From Diphasiastrum complanatum (Eukaryota; Streptophyta; Lycopodiopsida; Lycopodiales; Lycopodiaceae), in contig CM055097.1 of NCBI GenBank assembly GCA_029204225.1, positions 62,158,640 to 62,198,949 on the forward strand: DNA of 40,310 nt. Direction: 5' to 3'. The translations under genes were made by a program, and so were the position numbers. Each line of letters opens with the position of its first letter. Position 1 is the first letter of the stretch. This document shows, one piece after another, positions 10,958 through 22,049 of this stretch. The notes under the pieces were generated by a model, which searched no databases, was not told where the DNA came from, and saw nothing but the letters and a program-made list of their open reading frames with translations.

Positions 10958-11953
10958 CTATGGTTCTCGATATCCCATTTGGGCATACCGTTGCTGAAGT
11001 ATCCGAGGGTTGAAGTTGCAAAAAGCAGTCTCATGATCAGGTGAATTACACAAATGGCATACACTGATTTTCATTCGTTTTTTCAATTGAGGACACTCAT
11101 TCACTGTGTGATTTCTTGTGCAAATAGAACACCAGACATTTTCCCTGGTAGAAAAAGCCTTCGCAAACTTTTTAGGTTCCTTGTTCGCTTTTCCGTGGAA
11201 ATCTTCCAATGCTTTGATCTTCTCATCAAATTGCAACTGCAATTTTTTCATCTGTTTCTGCTGGTTCTTCCCAAGTTTCTCGAACTCATTGAACATCATT
11301 TCTGCAGTAGCATTGGCATTCGTTGATGCAATAGTGGTGGATGTCGTAGTAGTCTGCCCTGTTGTATAAGGCAACATACTGATATTCGGCTCATCATCTG
11401 AATCTTTATCCTCCTCCCAAATTGCATCGTCCATAGCATTTTGCAAGAGTGCATACTCATTATGACGTTTCAGCTCATGTCTGATCCGTTTAAGTAGACC
11501 TGACAAAAACCACATAATCATGGCATTTTCGTTAATCAACTCAGGTTCGCACTCAGATTCGAAACGTTTCACCCGTTCAATGTAATCTCGAACCATTTTT
11601 CGCTTTTCCATTTTAATTTTACTTAAAAGTAGGAAAGAGTCTTCTATAAACTTCCGTGGTTTGAACCATGTGCTAAGGGCTCTTTTAACAACCTCTCAAT
11701 CTATATGCTCAGTTTCATCTTGATTATAGTACCAATCTTGTGTTGTGTCTATTAAGGCCATACGAAACAGCTTAAGTTTATTTTGAGGGAAAATTTCGCC
11801 ATAGACTTCATAGGATTCAGCATAGATCTGAAGAAATCTAACTGGATCTGTTAATCCATTGTATTTGGGTAGATCCAAACAGGATGCTCTTCTAACAATA
11901 ATAGAATTGACTTCCTGAGGAGCGCCTCCAGGGGCAGCTCCAGGGGCAGCCAT
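10958..11953 (-). pseudogene. Gypsy gag with two zinc knuckles, one in-frame stop
   Basis: ATG at 11953 (MAAPGAAPGGAPQEV), 332 codons in one frame to the stop at 10958. The single break is a TGA at 11698-11696, after DETEHID. The capsid-type domain contains FLQIYAESYEVYGE, MALIDTTQDWYY and VRDYIERVKRFE. Two cysteine knuckles follow: CSICTRNHTVNEC, which has one residue fewer than the standard spacing, and CHLCNSPDHETAFC, which fits CX2CX4HX4C. Gag packages the element RNA and forms the particle. The small number of lesions agrees with the similar LTRs. Confidence 0.88.
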
Positions 11954-13163
11954 CTTTACATATTCAAATCAAGCAGACAATGAGATTGGATCTAGATTTT
12001 TCAGTAAAAAACTATCTCAAATCAAATCTGGTAGATCTATTTCACTTTTCAAAAATTTGATTCTATATCGTGAAAAAGATTTTGAAATTCAATCAATCGA
12101 TATTTTTAAAATGAAAAATTTCTCAAATCAAAATATATCAGATTTGATCCAAATTTTGACAGAGACTTGATCTGGAAAATCAGAACCTAGAAATAGGACT
12201 GACGAAGTTTCCTTAGGTGAAGGTTGGCTCGACGAAGGTTCAAAGTGCTGTTTTGGAAAAAAAAAACTCTCTGATCAACTTTTTTGACAATTTCTCGAGT
12301 AATAACCTTCGTTGAACTCTCAAATGCAACATCTGACACAGATAAACTATTGAAAACCGGACGAAGATTTCTGACACAAAAAAATACAGTTTCTGAAGTT
12401 TGGCGAGGGTAAAAATCAAGATTTTCTATGATCTGGACAAGAAGAATCTTCGCCAAACTCAAAAATAGTATTTTACTATAAAGAGAATGTTCTGAAAATT
12501 CGGCGAAGGTTTTGACGAAGGATCAAGAGTAATACTTGTATTTTTGCAAAAAAATAACTCTTTTGGCAAAAATATGGCAATATGACAACTGATCTTCTGA
12601 AAACCCTTCTATTTTTGGTATTATTCTTTGTCGACCTGGCAGTAGATAGATCTGAATCACACCTATGCATAGTGAATCGAGCGAAGGTTCTTTTTTTGTT
12701 TTTTTAGGGTTTTGGTGATTTTTTGGTATTTTTTGACGGTTTTTTTGATGTTTCTAAAAAACTGCTAAGAATCAATCTTCGCCCTTCAAACTGAAGGTTC
12801 TGTGATCAAAACTGAAGGTGTCTGCAACTCGGCGAATGTTTCCTGAAAGAGGGCAAAAAGTTATCAGCTCTGATGACGATTTTTTTGTCTCTTTTTGACC
12901 AGAATCTGGCAGATTTGGCCGATTTTTGTTATTTTCTCTGATATCTCAGATCCAAATGGATCTTAAGATTGGTGATCTGAATAGCTTTTCTTGTTCTACA
13001 ATTAGATTAGATCTCAAACAAGCAAATCCACTCAAATCAAGCAAAATCAATCCCAAACTAACCCTAAAATGCAGATCTAACACTATTCATGCCATGACAA
13101 GATGCCTAATGCAAGCTAACCATCCAACAATCATGTTGCAAATTGGAAAATTGGCGTAGCTCC
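11954..13163 (-). other. Untranslated leader of the Gypsy element with GAAGGTT-like motifs
   Basis: About 1.2 kb between primer site and gag ATG, AT-rich, with no coding potential I can support. From 12185 to 12860 a short motif around CGAAGGTT (AACCTTCG on the other strand) recurs about a dozen times in both orientations, irregularly spaced. Homopolymer runs near 12255 and 12690-12745 flank some copies. Confidence 0.6.
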
Positions 13164-13178
13164 TTGACAACGGCGCCA
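13164..13178 (-). other. Primer binding site, tRNA-Asp type
   Basis: On the minus strand it reads TGGCGCCGTTGTCAA, four bases inside the LTR end. TGGCGCCGTTG is the start of the tRNA-Asp-complementary site used by many plant Gypsy lineages such as Tat and Athila. It fixes the orientation of the element. Confidence 0.85.
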
Positions 13179-13182
13179 AAAT

Positions 13183-13555
13183 TGTAGTGGGTTTTTTTCC
13201 TTGCCTAACCTGAATCCAAGATCTAGTCAATCTAGCATCAAAGAGACGAAGTTAGTTGTCACGTGTAGGTTCGTTCCCATAAGAGCGATAGTATAGTTCA
13301 GATTTCAGCATGAATGGAAGATCCAAATCTAACTCTAACATCCATTAACCTAACCATTAACACTACACATCCATTAACACTACGATCCATTAACACTACG
13401 CATCCACAACAAAGACAACTTACTCTTTCTCTCTCTCCCTTGCTCCCTCATAAAAAGTATAATAACATACAATCCCAATAACATTCATATCCAACAATTA
13501 GCAAAAACCAAAGAAAGCATGAGAGATGGAGGAAAAGTGATAGAGAGCAAGGGGA
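13183..13555 (-). repeat. 5' LTR (right copy) of the Gypsy element
   Basis: Starts TGTAGTGGG on the plus strand and matches 8640-9030 with few changes. Similarity ends near 13550, after 'GAGAGCAAGG'. No TATA-like signal lies within this copy, which suggests that its U3 part has been lost. Confidence 0.8.
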
Positions 13556-14111
13556 TTCTTTATCGGGTAGGTTTCATATGTCAACGACCATCGACTTTCT
13601 TCCTAAACCATCGGCCGCCATCCAAATCATCGGCCGTCCGCCCCTCGCCCGTCAACGACGGGCACACTTCGCTAGTAGCTAATAAGAGAACTGTCGATAT
13701 TTACAATACTAATTTCTCTTGTTTTTAATAAAGAAATCACTACAATCAAACACCAAAGTGATATGGACTAATTTGATTGACTAGAATTGCACAAAAACTA
13801 GCATGTAAACATTATAGCGTGATTAATCTTGCAAGTTGGTTGGTACCGGGGGGGATGCACAATAACGAGAAAGAAGATTTGCCTTGGGTTATTAAGCACA
13901 TCATTGCTATTTGAATTGGATTCACTCATGGCTGCCTTGTGTAAAAGATATGGCAACTCTCACCACATAGCAGTTGTGAGGAGTGATATTGGACACATGG
14001 CATCATTCGGTTGGCTAGGAAGAGGCAGACTTTGAGCCATAACAGAGGTTTTGAAACATTTTTAATCTCCATCGTAGATTTGCAACTGCTATGTCTAGTA
14101 TTCGTCATCCA
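13556..14111. other. Intergenic, no gene seen
   Basis: A GC-rich patch near 13580-13660 contains several CATCGGCC(G) pieces; the rest is AT-rich. Only short frames occur, the longest under 70 codons, none recognisable. Confidence 0.5.
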
Positions 14112-14185
14112 GCAGTGGGCTACATGTTGTAGCCACCCTCGCCGCTCTAGCGGCTTGGAGTGCTACAGCAGGTAGCCCACCTCTG
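14112..14185. repeat. Strong imperfect hairpin
   Basis: GTGGGCTAC (14115-14123) pairs perfectly with GTAGCCCAC (14172-14180). Directly inside, TGTTGTAGC pairs with GCTACAGCA through one G-U pair, and the loop itself contains the small stem GCCGC-TCTA-GCGGC (14141-14154). The whole forms a two-tier stem-loop. It could be a small-RNA precursor, the core of a foldback element, or a structural remnant; the bases do not distinguish these. Confidence 0.65.
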
Positions 14186-14460
14186 CACGAATACCTAGTC
14201 CATTTTATCTCAAGCTAGAGACGGTGGATAGGAAGTCTAGCTTCCTCTACACCTTGTTGAAGTATTGCCACTACACATCTACCAATTGCCAATGACTTGG
14301 AAGTTCCCTCGATCTCTCCATACATTTCATGGTGCATGACATGACAACGCAAAGCCTCAAGAAAATGGCCAAGAAATATTTTTGTTTTTGTCATCAAGTC
14401 AGTTTCGAGGGCATGGGGATTTGCTCTTTCATAGGAATCATCCCAATGGCAAAACAGTCA
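14186..14460. other. Upstream region without a recognised gene
   Basis: Short frames only. It lies between the hairpin and the G-box cluster of the next gene and may belong to that promoter. Confidence 0.4.
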
Positions 14461-14580
14461 TCCACGTGGAACGTCCGTCACCATCGGATTCTCTCACACA
14501 TTCAGATCTTGCCACATCTTTTCACGTGAAACGTCCGTCACCATCGGATTCTCTCACACATTCAGATCTTGCCACATCTT
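14461..14580 (+). repeat. 60-bp tandem duplication in the promoter
   Basis: Two adjacent 60-bp units, 14461-14520 and 14521-14580, are identical except at the bases flanking the CACGTG core. A partial third copy (CACATTCAGATCTTGCCACG) lies at about 14653-14672. Each unit carries one G-box and one ATTCAGATCTTGCCAC block. Confidence 0.95.
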
Positions 14581-14706
14581 CGCGATTAGTCATTTAATTC
14601 TTCCACGTGGCGTCTACGACTCGTGGCTGATATCAAGCGATCAGCTGTAAAACACATTCAGATCTTGCCACGTCTTCAAGACTAGCTTCTATAATCTTCC
14701 ACGTGG
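14461..14706 (+). promoter_or_regulatory. ACGT-element cluster upstream of the EF-hand gene
   Basis: Five ACGT-core sites lie within 250 bp: CCACGTGG at 14462, TCACGTGA at 14522, CCACGTGG at 14603, GCCACGTC at 14667 and CCACGTGG at 14699. CACGTG is the G-box bound by plant bZIP and bHLH factors, and ACGTGG/T resembles the abscisic-acid response element. The cluster ends about 210 bp before the start codon, a normal promoter distance. Regulation by stress or light is inference only. Confidence 0.6.
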
Positions 14707-14754
14707 TTGACATCCGAGAATATTATCTCATCTCTCAAACTATCAAACTACGGA

Positions 14755-14804
14755 AACCCCCCCCCGCGGGTTCTCTCTCTCTCTCTCTCTCTCGCTCTTT
14801 CTTT
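14755..14804 (+). promoter_or_regulatory. C run and CT-rich tract of the presumed 5' UTR
   Basis: A C run around 14758-14765 is followed by an uninterrupted CT repeat (14772-14793) and more pyrimidines. Y-patches of this kind are common around plant transcription starts. No clear TATA box was identified, so the start site is not placed. Confidence 0.5.
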
Positions 14805-14913
14805 TAAAGCTTTTCTCGATCCAATTCATTAAAGAAGTAGTATCGCTTGCATTTTCTGTCTGCTGCAATTCGCGATCCATTATCTTTCATTCCAGCTTCC
14901 AGGGCTCCATCAG

Positions 14914-17900
14914 ATGTCAGGGCCGGGAGGATATCCCACTGCGCCTTCTGCTCCCCCAGCTCCTTACCAGCAGTGGCAGCCGTCCACCCCTACGCTCAGC
15001 AGCCTCATCCTGCTTCTCCTGCACCATCACCAGCAGCGCCTTACCAATCTGCAGCTTCCTATGCACAAACCACAGGGCTTTATGGAACCGCTCCCCCGGG
15101 TGGGCCTTATTATGGACAAAGCCAGCGGCCGTCGCAGTGGGGGAATCCCCCTCAGCAACCAGGGGGTTATCCCCATTATGCGTATGGACAGCAGCCGCAG
15201 CAGTATGGACAGTTTCCGCCATCTAGGGTTCAGTTTCCTCCCGACACTGACCCTGAAATAATTAGGCAGTTTCAGATGGCAGATCAAGATGGTACTGGTT
15301 TGGTTGATGATAATGAATTGCAGCGTATATTGTCTGCGGGACGGCCTTTCAGCATCCGTACAGTGCATCTCATGCTCCACCTCTTCACTTCCAACAGCTC
15401 GTCAAAAATCGGTAAGTTCTACGTATGGCTGCTCTTCACATTGGGTGATGTTGTGGTCAGACGGTTGCATAATAGAATAGAATGGAATTATTGTTGTCAT
15501 ATTTCTGTTTTGTTTAAAGAGTTGGTGGCTACCGTCCTTATTCTTACGTCAGGACTCTCCATTGCTAGGTCAAAATCAGGATTGCCTAGTTAGGGTATTC
15601 TGTCAGTAAAGGATTACTGACTTGCAGAGGATCAAACTCTGCAAAGGATTTCTTCGTAAGGAAATTATAATCCCAGCTGACCACTGACCAGTTTCTATTT
15701 AGCTGCAGATATCTGCCTCTCAGAGTCCATCTGGTTTCGTGCCTAGGATTCTTCTCTTGATTTTTGTACTGCCCTTAAAATAGTTACACGAGATCATTGT
15801 GAAGAATTTCTCATTATTTTTACACTGCCCAGACCATTTCGTTGGTGTGTTACAAATCTTGGAGTCCAGAAGGTTTTAGAACCAGATTACAGCTCATGAA
15901 AGTTCAAGAAATTGCATAGCCTGCAAAAGGGGGCCAGTCTTGCCATCCTTTACGGTTTGGAAAGGATATGTAGTGACTTTTCCACCACTTTATTGGCAGT
16001 TCAGTTAGGGCTCGGTCTGACAGCCATGCCATTCAAATTTACGGTGACTTTGCCTGGTGGAAAGGTCATGGGAACATTCATTGTCAATATATGAAGATTT
16101 TTCAACAGTTTTAATGATTTTTCTTGGGCTTTATTTCTCATACGATTCCTAGTTTTTGCATTATAGATAAAGCGCATGGAGTAATTGTTATGAAGAATTT
16201 TGTTAGCGTCAGTCCATCCATCTGCCATGATGGAGCAGCCAAATACCTCCCAACTAGACCTAAGCTCTTGCAATTGTGTATCAATGCGGTCGTACGCTGC
16301 CCTAAGGTGTGTGGTGCGTAGGGCCTCGGTGGTTGGGGCCCGGGGGCCTATAGGCAGGGGTGCATGCAGTTGTAGCAGTAATGGCATCTTTAAATAGGTG
16401 GGTGTCTGCTACAGCAAATGGCAGATTCAGGCCATAGAACATGTCAGCCAATGGCCTATCAGCTGGATCATCATTGTCCCTTCGAAAGGACTGACGAATA
16501 GTGCTCCAAGGCATGGTGGAACGTGAGGTGGATCTGACAGTAGGAGGACAAGGTGGTGGGGGTGCTGTTCGAACATCAGCAACAGGCTTTGGGTCTGACG
16601 AAAGTGGGACACTACCAGTAGATGAGGGCACTGTTGGAGGTGGAGCTGCTGCTGATGTGCTGGGCCTGTCAACTGCAGGAGATGTGGAAGGTCGGTCAGT
16701 TGTAGCAGAACTGGAAGGTCTGTCAGGATGGTCCGATGTGGTGGGAGTTGTGGTAGATGTGGATGGTCTGCTTGTGAAAGCAAAGGCAGTAATACCTGCC
16801 TGTTTGATCCTCTCAAGAATGCGAAGGTGCACTTTTTCAGGAAACGTGTGGCCAGCAGGGATAGGTCGGAACAGGCAACTAAGCTTCACATCTACTGTAA
16901 TATCTCTTGTAGCGCAAGAAATCCAAAGGACTTACAGGCTTTGCCTTTGTCACTCAACAAGGAATGCTATGTTGGATTTACCCTCCAACATTTCATTGCA
17001 GTCATGGCCAGAACTAGTAACTCTTACTGATTTTAAAAACTCGCTACCTCGGTGTGCCATGCTTAGGGACTTTTTGGCACTCATGAAGGATCTTATAGAG
17101 AAGTTCATTTACGATTAGCATGAAATCTTACTCATGTGTTTAAGCATTCCTTCTTGGTGTCTGCTAACAAGGTGGTGCCTCTATTGAAGGAACAGAATGA
17201 GGCGATTGTCCTGCCTGATTGGTTTAAACTTGCATGCCAAAGGCCTTACACACTAATGATGCAGATCTTTTCAAAGCTTCTCTAATCTCTTTCTTGAGAT
17301 CACTGCGGCAAAGCTCCTTATATACAATATACAAGATAGTGCATCAGTTATCATATTGTCTTTTCTTTCATTCACTTTCAGATACTGGAATTTTGAAGTA
17401 AATTCTTGCATCAATTCGTTTTACCTAGCTTGTTGTCAGGTTTGGAAGTTCCAGGTTCCAAACGGTGTTTTGAACATAGTCCAACCTTCCAGAAAAAAAT
17501 GTTTTTAAGTTATCTCTGTAAACTTTCAAACATACGAAACACGTTTTATACGGAATGCTCTGCACAAAACATTGAGGTTGGAAACATCCCAAGGAAGTAT
17601 GTGCTGAGCATGAAGTTGGAGATGCGAACAAGAACTCACTAAGCTAGAGTATGCTCTACTCTCAATCAATCAGCTACATAAATGAGGTCCCGTTGGCCGA
17701 TTGATAGTTGGAGTAATGGGGATATCACCTTCCGGTAGTGCAGTGAGTTCCTACTTGCGGGCCAAATACAGCCATCTGTCAATATAAATGACAAAAAATA
17801 CATGGCAGGCCTCTGGGGCCCATCCCATATATGAAAGTTAAACAGTGTGGACTCAAGTATTAACATAAAGGTCTGAATACTACTCATGATTTGAAAACAA

Positions 17901-20627
17901 TAGGGTGGAAACTTTGGTCCCAACCTTTTGGCATGCAAATCCAGAGTCTATGGTTCACTGGACAGCTAGGGTCCATTTCTCTTGAGCCCCATTGTGTATT
18001 ACAAAGTAACATATGAATATTGTTTCAGCATTGTCATTGAATTTCTCCTTAGCAGTTTTGCACAAAGGTTTTCCATGCATGAGGATAGTTTAATTAAAAT
18101 GAGGTTTTAATCTTTCCCTTTTATGTACTGAAGATGCAACTTGTTTGTCTTGATCTTTTTAAATTTTAGCAGTCGTGGCTTTTGCCAAGGACATCTAACA
18201 TACACTTGCATTGATTATCATGATTGATAGAATTTGCTGTTTCAGGACTCACTGTAAAGAGCACAGTGAATCTATGTGCTTTTTGAATGCAAGGTTTGCC
18301 TAAACTCATCAAGACTATTTCTCTTAACAGGTCCTGTAGAATTTGTAGCTCTGTGGAAAGCTCTTAAGCAATGGCGAGTACGTTCACATCCTCCTTCTCT
18401 TCAAACTACATAAATGTTTCGTTTTGTGATTACTTATGCTTTATTGTATTGTCTTTGTAATGAGTTGTGTTGATTTCACTCTCTTTCTAGTGATTGACAA
18501 CTCCAGAAAGCTGTTTTAGTGTCTTAGAAATGGTCAATTGTTGCAATTTCTAGGTCTTTTAGAAGACCTGATTAGCCTTTATTGAGTGTTCTTATGTCTC
18601 TAACAGTGCTCCCCATAATTATGAAAACTTTGCTGTACAGGGGGTCAATAACACTTTGTCCCACTGATCACAGGTAAGCAAAATATGAAGTAATTTAGAT
18701 TATGGGTGAGTTGACTATTGTCAGTATACTTGTTTCTATTAACCTTTAAGCACCTTGTGAGACTCTGCAATCCTATCTTTGCTCTCCAGAGCTTCCTTAA
18801 TTGCAAATTCTTTAGGGCAAACAAACTTTTATATCTTCTTTTACATTGATGGCTTTCATTTACTCTGCTTGTATGAGATAAAATGCCAGTGTGGAAAGTC
18901 TGAATCATCAATCAATGTTTCCTAATTCTGATGACGTTTCACCATCTGAAGAGTTATTGCAATTTGCACCAGAGACACTGCCTTTGCACCTACTGAATTT
19001 TTTTGTTCGTATGGGAAAAAGAGAAGCTCCAAAATGCTTAAACAGGAGAACAGTATTTTGAGCTTGGGGTTTTTTGTCTGAGATGCATGTCAATGTTAAC
19101 TTCTTCGAAGCTGATTGACCATAGGCCGTTGATGTTAATGATTCTATGAAATATATACATAGTTTTTCCTTATGAGCTTTCAAAAGAAACATAGATTGTG
19201 AAGAAAGTGTTCAGTAGATTGCTAAGAGGATGTTTGCTTGTTTTCTCAGGGAGTCTTTGAAAGGTTTGACAAAGATCTGAGTGGAAAAATAGACTCAGGC
19301 GAGCTTCGGGATGCGCTCCTCAGTCTTGGTTATGCAATCTCCCCCTCGATTTTGAAGGTTCTCCTTTCAAAATACGATTCCACCGGCCAAGGGAAGGCCA
19401 TTGAGTATGACAAGTTTGTGGAGTATGTTTTGCTATCTCCATGCTTCTCACTTGTAATTTGTTGCTGTCTTACCCAGTTGGTTTGATGATTCTTACAAAA
19501 GTCAACAACTTAGTTTCCTTCACTGATGTATGTGCGGTACAAGTGGATTTTCTTACCCTGCCCTCTTATTTGGTTGTGCATAACGTAATTAATTTTAGGA
19601 TAGTCTAAAAAAAGTAAAAATCATGACAATGTCCAATTTAATACAATTAATTAGGAAGCCTCAAAGTATAGAAATTTTGTCAATTTATTTTGGAAATCTT
19701 GAAAGTAGGGGGGGATGTAGTGTGAAATAGGTAGGAACCTAATGTCTATTAGCCCAAAATAGAGGTTTACCACCCTATCTATACTGGGTAATTTAAGTAA
19801 TACCTATATGATATTACCATGTTGATGGGATTCCAACCTCAGATGCTTAGTAATATTATGACTATGCCCAATTGATAAAATCCTAGCTGCAGTATGTGCA
19901 GTTAAGTAGATATTGGACACTTAACACTGTCCAGTATTAAGATATCAATTTGGTGTTGCCCAACTATTCAAGTAAAAATAACTATTGGGCAAAATCCTGC
20001 CCAAGTGTATAAGAAGGTAGAGTAGCAGTCCTAGTTGATAATTCTGCTCCTTTCAGTATAAAGAAAGAAAGAAATCATTACGTAGAAATTCTTTACAAGC
20101 TCGGATCTTTGTTTTTTGCATTGTTTTCTCAAAGGGAGAATTAGCCTTCTCTCCCCTTGTAGCAATAGTTCTTAATTTCTTTCAAGGTTTGGAGAGATAG
20201 GTCATGGATATGTTTTAATGGGTAGTTAACAAATTATACTTTAAAAACAACAGAAGAAGAAGACGATTTTCTGAAATTTAGGTTTTTACTGCTTGTTTTA
20301 CCTTTTTGATTTTGAAAGCTCAACGGTTTCCTTATTGCTAACCAATATTGTTCTGTTGTGGTCATGCAGGTGCGGATTAATTGTCAAGGTACTGCTTTAT
20401 TTACTTGTCATTCTATTCAGGAACTAGTATGTTATTTGAAATTGACTTGGAATCGTACACAAAGATCATTCTGATTGCAGATTCACATAGGATTATCATA
20501 TCTGCGGTGCTTCTTTGTGCAGGGTCTTACGGATAGGTTTAAGGAGAAAGATTCACAGTTTACGGGTTCTGCTACACTTAATTATGAGACATTTATGCTG
20601 ATGGTGCTCCCATTTATTGTGGCCTAA
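14914..20627 (+). CDS. Penta-EF-hand calcium-binding protein (CML48-50/ALG-2-like), five exons
   Basis: Calcium sensor of the PEF family (plant CML48-50, animal PDCD6/ALG-2). Exons by splice sites and protein continuity: 14914-15411, 18331-18377, 19250-19422, 20370-20388, 20523-20627; all introns are GT-AG. The product, about 280 residues, has a Pro/Gln/Tyr/Gly-rich N-terminus, then EF-hand 1 (loop DQDGTGLVDDNE, canonical), EF-hand 2 (DKDLSGKIDSGE, canonical), a degenerate third hand (SKYDSTGQGKAIEYDKF) and the C-terminal PEF segment ending MLMVLPFIVA. PEF proteins usually dimerise and bind membrane-associated partners in the cytosol. Exon 1 does not read through: from ATG 14914 (MSGPGGYPTAPSAPPAPY) the frame must shift near 14980 to reach the domain. 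The other frame has no upstream ATG. So this is a frameshifted allele, a sequence error or an early pseudogene. Exons 2-5 are undamaged. Confidence 0.88.
16000..16889 (-). pseudogene. hAT-type (DUF659) transposase relic in intron 1
   Basis: Antisense to the EF-hand gene. From the right: LFRPIPAGHTFPEKVHLRIL, then a Pro/Ser/Thr-rich linker with repeated DRPSTS-like units, then FYGLNLPFAVADTHLF and PAYRPPGPN, a frameshift near 16320, then LRAAYDRIDTQLQELRSSW and GCSIMADGWTD. The last two, with the FYG...F segment before them, are the hallmark of plant hAT-related proteins with DUF659. The match fades after about 16210, so the catalytic C-terminus and dimerisation domain are absent. No terminal inverted repeats were found. 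It is a dead fragment carried in the intron. Confidence 0.8.
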
Positions 20628-22040
20628 TAAAAGTAACTCATAGATTAATCGCAATGTACATAACGTGCCTTGAAAAGTTTGGTTTTTTGAACGGCTTTGG
20701 GTTCTATTTCTATCGTGGTCCTTTTCAATGTAGAGTGTGAATTTTGAAGATACATGTCAGTTTTACTTTGATGGAATTTTAGCACTCAGGTTTTTGCATG
20801 GCATTATGTTTTTAAAAAGCGCTTCTAGTCGTGATGCATTTTATAATCATAAATAAGTAGAATAGCAAGAGTTGTTGTCATGGTACTATCATTCTACATT
20901 ATGGTCTTCTCGCATGCAAAAATATCAATGTACCTTTGGAACCAAAAAGGCTTGCTCGATCAGCGAAGCAAGAAATTTTGTACATCTACTGTTCTCTTTT
21001 GACATTGAGCTTTGGAAACAGATTTTCAAGCAGTGGATGAAGTCTCTGAGAGTATGTTGGAATATTTTAGCATTTATCTATTGGAATGAGACTTGCTTTG
21101 ATTCAAACATCTAGAACATTCATCTCTGGATTTTAGACTAGCTTTGTACAAAAGTCTGGAGCAAATCTTATATTTAGAGGATATTTTTTCCTGTACCTTG
21201 TAGTCTAGGTTGCAAAGTTGTTACAAATTTAACCCAGTATAAAAAATATGGACAAGATGAGTGAAGATGCAGATGGGAAAGAGATGTAAAGTTGTGCACA
21301 AACAAAACAACACTTATTGCATAAAATTGGATGGTATCTTTTTAGCTTCCTTTAGTGTAAAATGGGAGCTTTTGTATGACCTATGATACGACCTATGATA
21401 TAGGAAGTATAAAATCGCAATCCCAAATTGGGTATTGCAAACAAAATACCATTGATGATGAGGCTATTGTGAAAGTACTGTACTTTAGGACCATAAATGG
21501 ATCTACAAAAGATCCACGAGTGATTGGATGTTTGCTTACAACCTATCAAAAAACTGGATTAAAAAAAGTTGATCTAGATTGGCAATTTGACAATCAACAA
21601 GCAAGAACAATCAATAGCATTGATCAATCACTAAATTTGACTTGGCATGTGTGTACTATAGGATGTAGTACGGACTGCAAGCAAAGAATCAAGTACAATG
21701 TGATTTGGTTGCATTTGGATCACAAAAACTCAATGTACAATGTGGAGTAGCTCGAGATTGCCAATGAGCTCCAAAAATAATCTATCTTTTCACTGTGGGA
21801 GCTTGGAATACATAGCAAAAGTTCCTTTGTGAAGTTAGGTGGATTTATAGCATGTAATAAGGAAGTTAACTTGGCTCTCTTGCTCTAATTTGTAGCCCTA
21901 GCTTAATTCTTAGAGTCATGCCTAGTAGGTGATTAGTTGGTCAATTTTTCATCTTAAACTTAGGTGTAGGTCTTATAATCTAGGAATCACTACCAAAATG
22001 ACATAACAAACTCTATAGACTTGACCTAACTCAATCTAGG
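20628..22040. other. 3' flank and intergenic DNA
   Basis: AT-rich, with no recognisable gene. A 124-codon plus-strand frame at 21376-21750 (containing DLDWQFDNQQARTINSID) is long for such AT-rich DNA but matches nothing I know. It may be a scrap of the transposase-like element further right. Confidence 0.4.
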
Positions 22041-22049
22041 ATGGGTTTT

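Larger units (their letters stand above)
8640..13555 (-). mobile_element. Internally deleted Ty3/Gypsy element, minus strand
   Basis: Two closely matching terminal copies (8640-9030 and 13183-13555) flank minus-strand gag and integrase. A tRNA-Asp-type primer site lies just inside the right copy, which makes that the 5' LTR. Gag is followed within about 300 bp by the integrase N-terminus, so protease, RT and RNase H have been deleted. The LTR copies differ at roughly a dozen sites over about 370 bp, so this element looks younger than the Copia at 3067. No clean target duplication was found. The outer LTR ends, which should hold the promoter, seem truncated compared with a related copy at 23649. 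Confidence 0.85.

Noticed and set aside
8640-13555. Target-site duplication for the Gypsy element
   Set aside because: The bases before 8640 (ATGTTG) do not recur next to the right LTR, and the outer end of that LTR looks truncated, so no duplication is claimed.
14847-15593. A 248-codon plus-strand frame covering the EF-hand exon
   Set aside because: It begins at TTG, not ATG, reads past the splice donor at 15412, and its first part is unlike the family. The useful part is taken into the EF-hand gene model.
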